Part shown: piece after piece, positions 35,155 through 44,471 of the stretch
How the letters are laid out: each line of letters starts with the position of its first letter
How positions within the stretch are numbered: position 1 is the stretch's first letter
Assembly: GCF_001267405.1 (NCBI RefSeq)
Contig: NZ_CP012369.1
Span: forward strand, 1,390,001-1,454,000
DNA: 64,000 nucleotides
DNA from: Moorella thermoacetica
Lineage (GTDB): Bacteria > Bacillota > DSM-521 > Neomoorellales > Neomoorellaceae
Direction of reading: 5' to 3'
Program-made: the position numbers and the translations under genes
Notes under the pieces: generated by a model
What the model was told of the DNA's origin: nothing
The model's input: only the letters and a program-made list of their open reading frames with translations
Database searches by the model: none

Positions 35155-36058
35155 AATAGACCCCCTTCTCCAGGACTCGTTTTTGCAGAAAAAGCAGGCC
35201 ACCAAAGATTACCAGCGTTATCACAGCCGCTGCTGCTGCCTTGCCGGCCTGGAAGAAGTTAAAGGCGTACTGGTAAATCAGGAATACCAGGTTGGTGCTG
35301 GCCTGGTCTGGCCCCCCGTTGGTTAACATCTGGATGGGCACAAAAACATATTGGGAACCAATGATTACCGTCATAACCAGGACGTAGAGAGCCGTTCCTG
35401 AGGTCAAAGGGCGGACAATCCACCAGAAAATCTGCCAGTTGGAGGCTTTCTCCAACCTGGCCGCTTCAATGAGCTCCTGGGGTACCGCCACCATACCGGC
35501 CAGAAGGACAATAAAGTTGTAGCCAAAACTCTTCCAGGCAGTAATCACAGTCAGGGCTGGGATAACCCACCCGTAGCTGCTCAACCAAGGGGGCGCCGGC
35601 AGTCCTAATAACCGCAGGAGGGCATTAACCGGCCCCGCCAGGGGGTTGTATAGCCAGAGGAAGATAACGGCGGCCACCGCCAGGGAAAGAACGCTGGGTA
35701 GGAAAATCAAAGCCCGGTAAAAGTTTTGCCCCTTAACGACCAGGCGCGACAGGATATAGGCGGTAATATAGGGCAGAGCCAGATTCAGTGCCAGTAAAAT
35801 TAAGGTATACTCCAGGGTATGCCAGAAGGCCAACCAGAACTCCCGGCTCCGAAGTATTTCCAGGTAATTGGTTAACCCCACCCATTTGGGGGTAGGGCTA
35901 ACCATATTCCACTGGTAAAAGCTTAATTTCAGGGTGGATACCAGGGGCCAGAAGGTAAATAGCGCCAGGAAAGCCAGGGCGGGGGCAAGGCATCCCCCGG
36001 GTACCAGATAACCCTTGATGGCAGCAAACCTTGGACTGGTTTCCCTTGCGATTTTCAT
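35144..36058 (-). CDS. carbohydrate ABC transporter permease (MalF/UgpA type)
   Basis: This 304-aa permease has six transmembrane helices and an EAA loop (EAARLEKASNWQIFWWIVRP). The ATG follows AGGTGAC, 11 bp after the binding-protein gene. It pairs with the second permease as a heterodimer. Confidence 0.88.
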   Translation of the reverse strand: MKIARETSPRFAAIKGYLVPGGCLAPALAFLALFTFWPLVSTLKLSFYQWNMVSPTPKWVGLTNYLEILRSREFWLAFWHTLEYTLILLALNLALPYITAYILSRLVVKGQNFYRALIFLPSVLSLAVAAVIFLWLYNPLAGPVNALLRLLGLPAPPWLSSYGWVIPALTVITAWKSFGYNFIVLLAGMVAVPQELIEAARLEKASNWQIFWWIVRPLTSGTALYVLVMTVIIGSQYVFVPIQMLTNGGPDQASTNLVFLIYQYAFNFFQAGKAAAAAVITLVIFGGLLFLQKRVLEKGVYYEN

Positions 36059-36069
36059 TCTACGTCACC

Positions 36070-37404
36070 TTAATTGCCGATTAATTTATTTACCTTAGCC
36101 ACGGCTTCCTTCAGGGCTTCTGCTGCCGACTGGCGACCGCCGAGGATGGCATCCCTGGCGTCCAGGAGGATCTGTTCGGCCTGAAGACCGTTATTGCCGG
36201 GAAAACTTACCCAGGGAACAGCGTCGGGAAGCTGAGCTGCCGCCGGCTTCATTAACGGATTCTGGTCCATGAAAGGTTTCAGGTAGTTGGGATCTTCGGT
36301 CACATCTTTCCGGGGAGGCAGATAGCCAGTACCTTTGGTCCAGGTTGTTAAAGCCTCGGGGGATTCCAGGTACTTGATGAACTCCCAGGCAGCCTTTTGC
36401 TGGTCAGGATCTTTAGCGAAGATAAACAGGGCATTACCTCCGGCCGGGACCCGCCGCGGTTTGTTACCGAAGGTTGGAAAAGGAGCCGCTAAAACCTTAA
36501 ACTTAGAAGAAGTTTCAATATAATTTCTCCTGGCAATAGTTGTAACATACATTCCCACTTTTCCCGTAATAAAGGCCTGGGTACCTTCCTCCCAGGTGGC
36601 GTGCAAGGCCGTCTTATCCTTTAAAACCATGTCGGCCATCAACTGGTAAGCTTCTATGGCTTCGGGGCTATCAAAGGTAGCGCTGGCCTTACCTCCCGTC
36701 CTGGTCAGTACCTGAGCGCCATTGGACTCCATCATGGCCTGCTGGGCCCAGTTGTCGGAAGGCTCCTGCACATAAAGGCCGTAGTTGCCGGTTTTCTCTT
36801 TGATTATCCTGGCCATATCCCGTACCTCGGCCCAGGTCTTAGGTGGATTTTGAGGATCCAGGCCGGCTGCTTTAAACATGTCGGCGTTGTAATATAGGAC
36901 AGGGTTGCTGATGGAATAGGGCATACCTTCCAGTTTGCCGTTAACCCGGCCCAGGTTTAAGATATTGGGCAGATAGTTATTTAGAAAAGCCTGCCCCTCG
37001 GGATCCTTTTTAGCGGCGTCTTCTACCGGCAGGTGGGGCAAGTTGGCGGTGGCGTAGTCAAGGTAATTATAGCCAATCTGGGCTACTGCCGGAGGATGGC
37101 CCCCCGCCAGGGCGGCCTGTAAATTTTGCATTAACCCCAGGTACATGTTGGGTTGAAACTTTTCAACTACTTTAATGTCCGGGTGCTGTTCGTTAAACTT
37201 CTGCACCAGATCGCGGACGGTCTGCCCGCCAAAGTTTTCCGAGTTAACATGCCAGTATTCAATTGTTGTTACCTTACCGCCTGTCTTCTCCTGGCCGGTA
37301 CCTTTCGCCGGGTTTCCCGGACCGCAACCTGTCACCAGGCTACTCGCCATGGTTGCCACTAGCAGGGCAATTCCCAGGGGTTTACGCCACTTACAGTTTA
37401 TCAT
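36070..37404 (-). CDS. extracellular solute-binding lipoprotein (UgpB/sugar type)
   Basis: This 444-aa protein has a lipoprotein signal (LVTGCG near residue 27) followed by a family-1 solute-binding fold (IEYWHVNSENFGGQ, ALAGGHPPAVAQ). Length and layout fit glycerol-3-phosphate or sugar binding proteins; the ligand cannot be fixed. It is the first gene of the importer operon, with AGGAGGGAG before the ATG. No regulator gene is adjacent. Confidence 0.85.
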   Translation of the reverse strand: MINCKWRKPLGIALLVATMASSLVTGCGPGNPAKGTGQEKTGGKVTTIEYWHVNSENFGGQTVRDLVQKFNEQHPDIKVVEKFQPNMYLGLMQNLQAALAGGHPPAVAQIGYNYLDYATANLPHLPVEDAAKKDPEGQAFLNNYLPNILNLGRVNGKLEGMPYSISNPVLYYNADMFKAAGLDPQNPPKTWAEVRDMARIIKEKTGNYGLYVQEPSDNWAQQAMMESNGAQVLTRTGGKASATFDSPEAIEAYQLMADMVLKDKTALHATWEEGTQAFITGKVGMYVTTIARRNYIETSSKFKVLAAPFPTFGNKPRRVPAGGNALFIFAKDPDQQKAAWEFIKYLESPEALTTWTKGTGYLPPRKDVTEDPNYLKPFMDQNPLMKPAAAQLPDAVPWVSFPGNNGLQAEQILLDARDAILGGRQSAAEALKEAVAKVNKLIGN

Positions 37405-37589
37405 CTTCTCCCTCCTATCTTATTTTATCAGCAAGGTTTATTTTACTATGGAAGTATTGCGTTAAAGTTAAACACCAATTAAATCAAATTTAAGATAATG
37501 TAAAAATAACGTAAATTCCCGTCAGGCTTTTAGCCTCAATAAACGCAAGGGGGAGGCTCGATATACAACCCACCCTGCGATATTATTAA

Positions 37590-37890
37590 GTTCTACCGGC
37601 CCTAACCTGTTGCCCCAGGAGGGCCACCGGTCCTACGGCCAGTAGCCTGCCGCTGACAAAGATTCCCACCCGGTCGCAGATCTGCTAAACCTAGTGCAGC
37701 AGGTGGGAGGATATAAGGATGGTCTTACCCCTTTCCCGGGAGAGGCGGACAATAAGGGAGAGCAACTCCCGCACGCCCTCGGGATCAATACCCAGGGTGG
37801 GCTCGTCGAGGATAATAATGGTTGGATCTTTTAGGATAACGTCGGCGATGCCCAGACGCTGTCGCCGGTTTCCTTCCTGTTCCCGGCTCC
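37590..37890 (-). pseudogene. ABC-2 type exporter ATPase remnant
   Basis: The minus strand reads [16 protein letters not shown], then the Walker B segment [15 protein letters not shown], then [11 protein letters not shown]. Two in-frame TAG codons follow, where the family has glutamines, and then the frame continues QICDRVGIFVSGRLLAVG. The Walker A half is missing. It is an eroded bacitracin/drug-exporter type ATPase; no permease remains. The flanking stretches 37405-37589 and 37946-38036 hold nothing else I can name. Confidence 0.75.
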
Positions 37891-37917
37891 CCCGCTGTCA
37901 CGCCACGCCCTTATCCA

Positions 37918-37944
37918 AAAGAAAAACCTGGCGTCTGCCAGGTT
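37918..37944 (-). terminator. terminator of the OsmC gene
   Basis: AACCTGGC and GCCAGGTT (37925-37944) form a perfect 8-bp stem; on the minus strand it is followed by TTTCTTTT. It lies about 95 bp after the OsmC stop. Confidence 0.65.
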
Positions 37945-38036
37945 AGGATACCCGAGCGTTAATACAGCTCATTAGCCGTTTCAGGTTGGCTGGTCCGCCT
38001 CGCTACAAGAGAGGGTACCCCGGTAGCGGTTTCTTT

Positions 38037-38480
38037 TTAAGGTGCGGGTTCGACGGCGCTGCGGCTACCGTTAATCTCATAGCAATACGAGATGGGCATG
38101 GCCTTTTTCATGGTATTGACCATGCCACAGTATTTACTCAAGGATAACTCAATGGCCTGCTTAACCTGGCTCTCGGGCAGGTCAGGCCCCTCCAGGCGGT
38201 AAATAAGGGTAGCGGAGGTGAAAACCTTTGGGTCAGTCGTCGCCCGGTCGGCCTCGACATCAATGGCAAAGGAAGTCAGGGAGAGACGCTTTTTCTGCAG
38301 GATAGTCAGGACATCCAGGGCCGTACAGCCGGCCATACCCATGAGGAGGACTTCGGAGGGCCTGGCCCCCTGGTTCTGGCCACCGTGATCCGTACCGGCA
38401 TCCATGGCAACCGGCTGGCCGGAAGCCCCCACGCCCTTGAGACGCATTTTTTCCCCTTCCCACGTTACGGTGACTTGCAT
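38037..38480 (-). CDS. OsmC-family protein
   Basis: This 147-aa protein has the OsmC/Ohr fold signature: PSEVLLMGMAGCTALDV with one cysteine near residue 52, and the second conserved cysteine in SKYCGMV near 129. The two cysteines are the peroxidase pair of Ohr/OsmC proteins that reduce organic hydroperoxides. It appears to be a single gene with its own terminator. Confidence 0.85.
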   Translation of the reverse strand: MQVTVTWEGEKMRLKGVGASGQPVAMDAGTDHGGQNQGARPSEVLLMGMAGCTALDVLTILQKKRLSLTSFAIDVEADRATTDPKVFTSATLIYRLEGPDLPESQVKQAIELSLSKYCGMVNTMKKAMPISYCYEINGSRSAVEPAP

Positions 38481-38632
38481 TTTTTACCCTCCTACTACTA
38501 TTTTTTGCTATTATACACCTGCTGTCACCGGGGAGCAAGGTTATGGCCGCGGTGCCGGAGTTTTAAACGGCCCGGACGATCGCTTCGTCCCTGTGAGGGT
38601 CAATGCAGGAAATTAAGGTACTGAATATAGGT

Positions 38633-38672
38633 TGAAAAGACCACCGCCTGGTCATACTGGCGGTGGTTCCTG
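38633..38672 (-). terminator. terminator of the chemoreceptor operon
   Basis: AACCACCGCC and GGCGGTGGTC arms (38639-38669) form a strong stem; the minus strand continues TTTTCAA. It directly follows the small gene at 38674. Confidence 0.75.
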
Positions 38673-38673
38673 T

Positions 38674-38889
38674 TTAATCTGCAAGTCGCCTGAGGAGGTC
38701 ATGGATTAAAATTTCTACCTGGCCGCAAATCATGCGCCTGAGGTAACGTTTTTCCCCTTCCGGCAGCAAACCCAGGTATTCCGTCATCAAGTTTTCGAGG
38801 GCATTGAGGTTAACAAGTGTGTCTTTTTCCTGCCGGACACCATCCTCCCCTGGGCCCGGACAGGGGCTGGCATTAGTCCTTTCCAGCAT
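38674..38889 (-). CDS. small hypothetical protein coupled to the chemoreceptor gene
   Basis: This protein has 71-72 aa, mostly helical and charged, with no membrane segment (LENLMTEYLGLLPEGEKRYLRR). Its GTG/ATG start (38892 or 38889) overlaps the chemoreceptor stop, so it is likely co-translated. I recognise no family. Confidence 0.55.
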   Translation of the reverse strand: MLERTNASPCPGPGEDGVRQEKDTLVNLNALENLMTEYLGLLPEGEKRYLRRMICGQVEILIHDLLRRLAD

Positions 38890-40868
38890 CACAGCTTAAA
38901 TCGGGCAATGAGCTGCTGCAGTTCCTGCCCCAGGCTGGCCAGGGCATTGGCCGAGGCGGCGATTTCCTCCACCGTGGCGCTCTGTTCTTCGGTACTGGCC
39001 GATATCTCTTCAGCTGCCGCCGCATTCTCCTCGGCTATTGCCGACACCCCCTGGATAGCTTCCGTAATTTTCCGGGCCTCATTGTTTATCTGCTCCGTTG
39101 CGGCGGCTATTTCTTCGATGCCCTTGACCATGGCCTTTACCTTCTGAGAGATGTTCTGGAATACCTCGTTGGCATGATTAACGGCATCCTGCTGGGCGTC
39201 GACAATGACTTTAGCCTTATCCATTTCTGCCACCGCCCCCTGGGCCTCGTCCTGGATCTTCTGGACAATCTGGCCGATCTCACTCGCTGCCTGGGCCGAA
39301 CCTTCGGCCAGTTTGCGCACTTCTTCAGCGACTACGGCAAAACCCCGCCCGTGTTCTCCGGCCCGGGCTGCCTCGATGGCCGCATTCAAGGCGAGCAGGT
39401 TGGTCTGGTCGGCAATGCTGGTGATTGTTTCCAGGATCTGACCCACCTCCCGTGCCCCCCGGGCCAGCTTATTGATAGCTTCGCTGACAGCTTGCGCTGC
39501 CTGCAGGTTTTCCGCCATCTTGTCGTTCTGGTTTTCCATAGACGCCAGGCCGTCGTCCACCAGCTCCCCGGTTTGTTCCGAATACCTGGCCAGGGCTTCT
39601 ACCCTGTCCCTGGTTGAGCCAATGGCACCGGTGATGTTATTGACCAATTCCGCTATATTCTGGGACTGGGTAGCCTGGTCGTTGGCGCCCCGGGCCATAT
39701 CCTGAATGGCATTGGCCACCTGCTCCACCGACCGGGAAGCTTCCTCCGTAGAGGCGCTGAACTCCTGGGCGGAAGAGGCTATCTGGTTGGCGCTATCCTG
39801 AACTTTTTGGACTATGGACCGCAGGTTGGTGACCATAGTCTTTAACGATCGGCCTAAAGTCCCCAGCTCACCGTAGAAGTTGGTGTTAATGTCTACCTGC
39901 AGGTTGCCTGTGGCTAAAACATCGGCCTGCCCCGCCAGGGTGATAATGGGCCTGGCTATCTTTCGGCTGATATAAAAGGCCAGCAGGGCTATGAGGATGG
40001 CAGCAAGGGTAATAAGGATAATGTTAAAACGTTGCATGGCAGTGACCCCGGCGTATACTTCACTGGTGGGGGCCGTCATGGCTACTACCCAGCCGGTTGC
40101 TTTAACCGGGGCATAGGCGACCAGGTTCCGGACACCATTGCGGATATACTCATCTTCTCCTTCTTTATTTTGCAGCATTTTCTGGGCGACATTGTTCAGG
40201 CTCTGGGATTCAGTTTTCGTCAGGTTTTCGTTCAAAACTTTTTTAGCATCCGGGTGGGCCATGACCACGCCCGTGTTATCGAGCATGTAGGCGTAACCCG
40301 TCCGCCCGTACTTGCTGTTGTTTATCTGGTGTAATAGTGTCTGGCTGTCATAATGGGTACCCAGTATACCGATAATCCCCCCGGGCCCTTTAACCGGTAC
40401 AGCTATGGTTATGCCCTCTTTGCCGGTGCTTCTATTGATAACCAAATTGGAAATAGCGGCCTTGCCTTTGATGGCCTGCTGGTAATAATCCCTATCGCTA
40501 ATATTGACTTCTGGCCCGCTGGATGGAATTACCATACCGTTAGTCCCGGCAAAAAAAACTAAATTGGCATCAACCGTCTGCTCAGCTACCATCTTTACAA
40601 AAGCTCTAATTTGCTCTTTATCATTTGATTGCAGGACACTTGCAGTTGCATCCTTATCCATTTGCGTTAAACGGCTGTTAATCCAATCGTTCACATTTTC
40701 GGCCATACTGGTGGTAATTTGCCTTAGGGTCAAATAGGTGTTAGCTGTAAATTGGGCCTTACTGAAATAAAAGTTAACCAGGCTGATAATAATGGCTGGT
40801 ATCAAGGATAAAATAAGGAACAGCGCTAGTAACCGGCTGCTAATACTATCGGCGATTTTAAGCTTCAT
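38889..40868 (-). CDS. methyl-accepting chemotaxis protein with extracellular dCache domain
   Basis: This 659-aa chemoreceptor has TM1 at about 10-32 and an extracytoplasmic dCache-type sensor (about 35-275, with [13 protein letters not shown] and GILGTHYDS). TM2 lies at about 280-302, HAMP at about 303-357 and the signalling domain at about 370-655, with the conserved hairpin tip near [17 protein letters not shown]. The gene is preceded by a c-di-GMP-I riboswitch with an intrinsic terminator, so expression should track c-di-GMP. The ligand is unknown. Confidence 0.92.
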   Translation of the reverse strand: MKLKIADSISSRLLALFLILSLIPAIIISLVNFYFSKAQFTANTYLTLRQITTSMAENVNDWINSRLTQMDKDATASVLQSNDKEQIRAFVKMVAEQTVDANLVFFAGTNGMVIPSSGPEVNISDRDYYQQAIKGKAAISNLVINRSTGKEGITIAVPVKGPGGIIGILGTHYDSQTLLHQINNSKYGRTGYAYMLDNTGVVMAHPDAKKVLNENLTKTESQSLNNVAQKMLQNKEGEDEYIRNGVRNLVAYAPVKATGWVVAMTAPTSEVYAGVTAMQRFNIILITLAAILIALLAFYISRKIARPIITLAGQADVLATGNLQVDINTNFYGELGTLGRSLKTMVTNLRSIVQKVQDSANQIASSAQEFSASTEEASRSVEQVANAIQDMARGANDQATQSQNIAELVNNITGAIGSTRDRVEALARYSEQTGELVDDGLASMENQNDKMAENLQAAQAVSEAINKLARGAREVGQILETITSIADQTNLLALNAAIEAARAGEHGRGFAVVAEEVRKLAEGSAQAASEIGQIVQKIQDEAQGAVAEMDKAKVIVDAQQDAVNHANEVFQNISQKVKAMVKGIEEIAAATEQINNEARKITEAIQGVSAIAEENAAAAEEISASTEEQSATVEEIAASANALASLGQELQQLIARFKL

Positions 40869-40999
40869 AATCGTCTTCCCTTCTCGAATATAATTTGGCT
40901 AAGCTGGCCATGCACTGTAATTAAAGCCGAATTAATCATGACTGTCATCTGGCATTGTCCCGCATGGTTCCTTAGCAGGTCGTGTATCAGAACCAAATA

Positions 41000-41024
41000 A
41001 TAAAAGCCTCCGCACCGGAAGCTC
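41000..41024 (-). terminator. expression-platform terminator of the c-di-GMP riboswitch
   Basis: On the minus strand AGCTTCCG pairs with CGGAGGCT around GTG (41005-41023) and is followed by TTTATTATT. It lies 35 bp after the riboswitch and 130 bp before the chemoreceptor start. Confidence 0.75.
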
Positions 41025-41049
41025 CCTCCTTTCCGTTACGGTAGCAAAA

Positions 41050-41150
41050 AGAAGTACCCCGGCTACCGGCAACCTGGCAACCATAGCCCTTGTCGGGCTT
41101 TAGGCCCATGGCTTTGCGTCCCTGCCTTTCGACAGGTTTGCCCTTTGTTG
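41050..41150 (-). promoter_or_regulatory. cyclic di-GMP-I (GEMM) riboswitch
   Basis: The minus strand carries the conserved GGGCAAACC and GGGACGCAAAGCC segments around a CGAAAG tetraloop region. GGGCCTAAAGCC and a GGTTGCCAGGTTGCCGG arm follow. These are the conserved parts of the GEMM-I aptamer. It lies in the leader of the chemoreceptor gene. Confidence 0.92.
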
Positions 41151-41198
41151 ATGGTTAAGTTTACACATATCGACAAATTATGGACCCAAGCGACAAGT

Positions 41199-41227
41199 AT
41201 TATAACATGTTATTCAAGGATTTGCAA
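41199..41227 (-). promoter_or_regulatory. sigma-A promoter of the chemoreceptor operon
   Basis: Minus strand TTGCAA (41222-41227), 17-bp spacer, TATAAT (41199-41204). The transcript would start about 40 nt before the riboswitch core. Confidence 0.8.
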
Positions 41228-41308
41228 CGATTCTAAAATAACGTTCCATAATTAAATTGGTTCTTAAAGATTCAAAAATACCGTGGTTTTGTTTGTAATA
41301 AATCTTCT

Positions 41309-42271
41309 TCAGGTCGAGGTGCATTCCCATGGAGCCTTATCCCAGCGCAGGCCGCGGTAAGTGGGGTGACGGAGGCGGCCGTCCGGGGTCAGCTCCAGGT
41401 ACTCCACCGTACAAACCAGCCGGGGTTGCACCCACCGGGGCTTCCTTAGCTCCGGGATGTTTTCCTTAAAAGGCGGCGGCCCGGGCTGGAGCTGCTGCAA
41501 CTCTACCAGCAACTTCTTTTCCTCCTGCCGGTCAAAGCCTGTACCCACCTTGCCGCGGTAAACCAGCTGCCCCTCCCGGCATTCCGCCAGGATGAGGGAC
41601 CCCAGGAGACGCCCGCCGGCTCCCGGTTCATAGCCGGCAATAATAAACTCCCCCGCCCGGGTGTGCCTGAATTTGCGCCATCGGGGTGAGCGTTTACCGG
41701 GGAGGTAAGGGCTGTCCAGTTCCTTGGCCATCACTCCTTCCAGCCCCTGGCCAACACAGGCCTCATAGAACTTCATACCATAGTTTTCAATAAAACTGGA
41801 GACAATCAGGTTCTCCCCCGGCGCTAATGCCTCCTGAAGCCTTTCTTTGCGCCAGCGGAGGGGCTCCGGCATAATGTTTTCGCCCTGGTAATAAAGGAGG
41901 TCAAAGGCGACAAAGATGGCCGGCATGCGCCTGGCCGCCTGCCTTACTTTAAGGGGGTCTCCCAGGCGGCCCCTCCCCTGGAGGAGGCTGAAGGAAGGCT
42001 TGCCATCCTTCCCGGGGACGATAATCTCCCCGTCCAGTACTGCCGGTTGCCCTTTTACCCGCTGGTGGAGGCTGGCCAGTTCGGGAAAGGTGGGTGTAAT
42101 GTTCAGGAGGTTGCGGGATTGGAGGAGGGTTTGTCCCTCAAGGTAGGCCAGGCAACGATAGCCGTCCCATTTTATTTCATACAAGAAATCCGGGGAATCG
42201 AAGGGCCTGCTGATTACGGCGAGCATAGGCCTGATCTGGAACAGGGGCAGGCCGGCTCCGGTAGTGGTCAT
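41309..42271 (-). CDS. ligD: ATP-dependent DNA ligase (LigD ligase domain only)
   Basis: The 320-aa protein has the nucleotidyltransferase core with motif I KWDGYR (lysine near residue 34), DGEIIV and VMAKELDSPY (motif IV/V region), plus the OB-fold C-terminal domain. Mycobacterial LigD also carries polymerase and nuclease domains; here only the ligase part is present. It overlaps the Ku gene by four bases. The two together suggest two-gene non-homologous end joining. Confidence 0.9.
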   Translation of the reverse strand: MTTTGAGLPLFQIRPMLAVISRPFDSPDFLYEIKWDGYRCLAYLEGQTLLQSRNLLNITPTFPELASLHQRVKGQPAVLDGEIIVPGKDGKPSFSLLQGRGRLGDPLKVRQAARRMPAIFVAFDLLYYQGENIMPEPLRWRKERLQEALAPGENLIVSSFIENYGMKFYEACVGQGLEGVMAKELDSPYLPGKRSPRWRKFRHTRAGEFIIAGYEPGAGGRLLGSLILAECREGQLVYRGKVGTGFDRQEEKKLLVELQQLQPGPPPFKENIPELRKPRWVQPRLVCTVEYLELTPDGRLRHPTYRGLRWDKAPWECTST

Positions 42272-43104
42272 GAAGTTTTGCGCCGGCGGCGGGGCTTGCG
42301 GTCCTCGACGTCGGCAGCAACTTTCTCCTTTTCCTGCCTGACCAGTTCGATGCTGGCTTTCAGGGCCTCCATGAGATCGACTACTTTGCCGGCCTCCGGC
42401 CGGGCCGGAACCTCTACTTCTTCCCCGGCGATTTTGGCTTCGATGACCTGGAGCAGGGCCTGGCGGTAGGTGTCCGTATATTTCTCCGGCTGGAAACTGG
42501 TTGCCATGCTCTTGATCAGGGTAACAGCCATCTTCACCTCGTTCTCGCGGAGGTTCACCTGGAAGTCCAGTTCCGGCATCCCGGTTACAGGTCTTACCTC
42601 CCGGGGGTAAAACATGGTGCTCATTACCAAGGCCGGGCCATAGACCCTGACCGTCGCCAGGGATTCCCGGCTCCGGATAGTTACCCGGGCGACGGCCACC
42701 TTGCCCGTCTCCTCCATAGCCTTTTTCAAGAGGAGATAAGGCTTCTGGCCCATGTCGGCCGGGGCCAGGTAGTAAGAGCGGGAGAAGTAGATAGGGTCGA
42801 TTTCCTCCAGGTCGACGAAGTCCATGATGTTAATGCTCCTGGTTTTTTCGGCGGGAATAGCCTCCAGGTCTTCCTCCCGCAAGATTACATACTTGCCCTT
42901 TTCGTATTCATAGCCGCGTGCTATCTCCTCCGGCGGTACCTCCACCTGGCAGTAGGGGCAGTACTTCCGGTACTGGATGGGTGTTTTGCAACGGGTATGC
43001 AGGTAATTGAACTTGAGGTCGTTGCTCTCGGTGGCCGGGTAGAGCTTCACCGGCACATTGACCAGGCCGAAGCTGATGGCGCCTTTCCACAGGGGCCGCA
43101 TGGC
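42268..43104 (-). CDS. ku: Ku protein of bacterial NHEJ
   Basis: The 278-aa Ku starts at ATG 43104 (MRPLWKGAISFGLVNVPVKLY), the normal family N-terminus, after GAGGTGAGAG. An upstream frame to 43200 adds 32 atypical residues. The Ku core beta-barrel is followed by a basic C-terminal tail (RKPRRRRKTS). Ku binds DNA ends and recruits the ligase encoded next. Spore-formers use this pair to repair breaks on germination. Confidence 0.93.
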   Translation of the reverse strand, partial: AMRPLWKGAISFGLVNVPVKLYPATESNDLKFNYLHTRCKTPIQYRKYCPYCQVEVPPEEIARGYEYEKGKYVILREEDLEAIPAEKTRSINIMDFVDLEEIDPIYFSRSYYLAPADMGQKPYLLLKKAMEETGKVAVARVTIRSRESLATVRVYGPALVMSTMFYPREVRPVTGMPELDFQVNLRENEVKMAVTLIKSMATSFQPEKYTDTYRQALLQVIEAKIAGEEVEVPARPEAGKVVDLMEALKASIELVRQEKEKVAADVEDRKPRRRRKTS

Positions 43105-43202
43105 TCTCACCTCAGGCTTTTCCCTAGTATCTCCATCCGGCCGGGTGGCAATACGGCAAAAAGAAAAGCCCGGGCGCCCCGGGCCGGCCAGGATCGGCAC
43201 AA

Positions 43203-44393
43203 CTATTCCAGTTCGGTTACAAAGGCCCGGAGTCTTTCCAGGCCGGCTTCGATCTGGTCCATGGAGGTGGCATAGGAGAGGCGCAGGTAAGGTTCGGCGC
43301 CGAAGGCGACGCCCGGTACCACTGCCACCTGGAATTCATTCAGCAGGGCTGTAGCGACATCGGTGGAGTTGCCCAGGACCCGACCCCGGAATTTGCGGCC
43401 GAACAACTTGCCGATATAGGGGAAAACGTAGAAAGCACCGCCGGGCTGGTTGCATTCGATGCCCGGTAACTCCCGCAGGCCCGCCAGGATGCGGTTGCGG
43501 CGTTGTTCAAACTCGCGACGCATCATTTCCACGGCTTCCTGGCTGCCGGTCAGGGCAGCCACGGCCGCCTTCTGGGCGATGGAGGTGGGATTGGAAGTCG
43601 AGTGGCTCTGGAGATCCGTCATGGCTTTGGCCACGGGCCGCGGCGCAGCGGCATAGCCAATCCGCCAGCCGGTCATGGCGTAGGTCTTGGACACCCCGTC
43701 AATGAGGATGGTCCGTTCTTTTACCTCCGGCGCCAGGGAGGCGATGCTGGTGTGGGTCAGGCCGTCGTAGAGGAGGGCGGCATAAATTTCATCGGAAATG
43801 ACTATCAGGTCCCGGGCAACAATTACTTCAGCCAGGGCTGCCAGTTCCTCCCGGCTGTAGACAGCGCCGGTTGGGTTACATGGCGAATTGAGGATTAAAA
43901 GCCTTGTCCGCGGGGTAATGGCCGCTTCCAGCAACCCTGGCGTCAACTTAAAGCCGGTGTCGGGGCCGGTGGTGACTACCACCGGGACACCGCCGGCGAG
44001 TTTAACCTGTTCGTAATAGCTTACCCAGTAGGGGGCGCTAAGGATCACCTCATCACCAGCGTTAAGTAAAACCTGCATGGCATTATAGAGGGAATGCTTG
44101 GCGCCGCAGGAGACGACGATATCTGCCGGTTCATAGGTCACTCCCCGGGCAGCCAGGCTGGCGCATATTGCCTGGCGCAGTTCAGGAATCCCGGCTACCG
44201 GCGTGTAACGGGTAAAGCCGGCTGCCAGGGCGTCGATGGCTGCCTGTTTGATATGCTCCGGTGTACCGAAATCAGGCTCGCCGGCGCTGAAGTTTATTAC
44301 CTTCACCCCTTTAGCCTTCATGGCTTTGGCCTGGGCGTCAATGGCCAGGGTGGGTGAAGGACTGATACCGGCAGCCCGCTGGGCAAGTTGCAT
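43203..44393 (-). CDS. class I aspartate aminotransferase
   Basis: This 396-aa PLP-dependent enzyme has NFSAGEPDFGTPEHI near residue 34, NSPCNPTGAVY near 170, and the PLP lysine in DGVSKTYAMTGWRIGY near 235. It is of the subgroup I-gamma AspAT type common in Firmicutes and thermophiles, and transfers amino groups between aspartate and 2-oxoglutarate. The ATG follows CTGGAGGG. Confidence 0.9.
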   Translation of the reverse strand: MQLAQRAAGISPSPTLAIDAQAKAMKAKGVKVINFSAGEPDFGTPEHIKQAAIDALAAGFTRYTPVAGIPELRQAICASLAARGVTYEPADIVVSCGAKHSLYNAMQVLLNAGDEVILSAPYWVSYYEQVKLAGGVPVVVTTGPDTGFKLTPGLLEAAITPRTRLLILNSPCNPTGAVYSREELAALAEVIVARDLIVISDEIYAALLYDGLTHTSIASLAPEVKERTILIDGVSKTYAMTGWRIGYAAAPRPVAKAMTDLQSHSTSNPTSIAQKAAVAALTGSQEAVEMMRREFEQRRNRILAGLRELPGIECNQPGGAFYVFPYIGKLFGRKFRGRVLGNSTDVATALLNEFQVAVVPGVAFGAEPYLRLSYATSMDQIEAGLERLRAFVTELE

Positions 44394-44471
44394 CTTAAAT
44401 CCCTCCAGAAATATTGCTAGCTTTATTATTTATCCCGCCCGGGCTTTTGTAAAGGATTTTTCAACTGCCAG

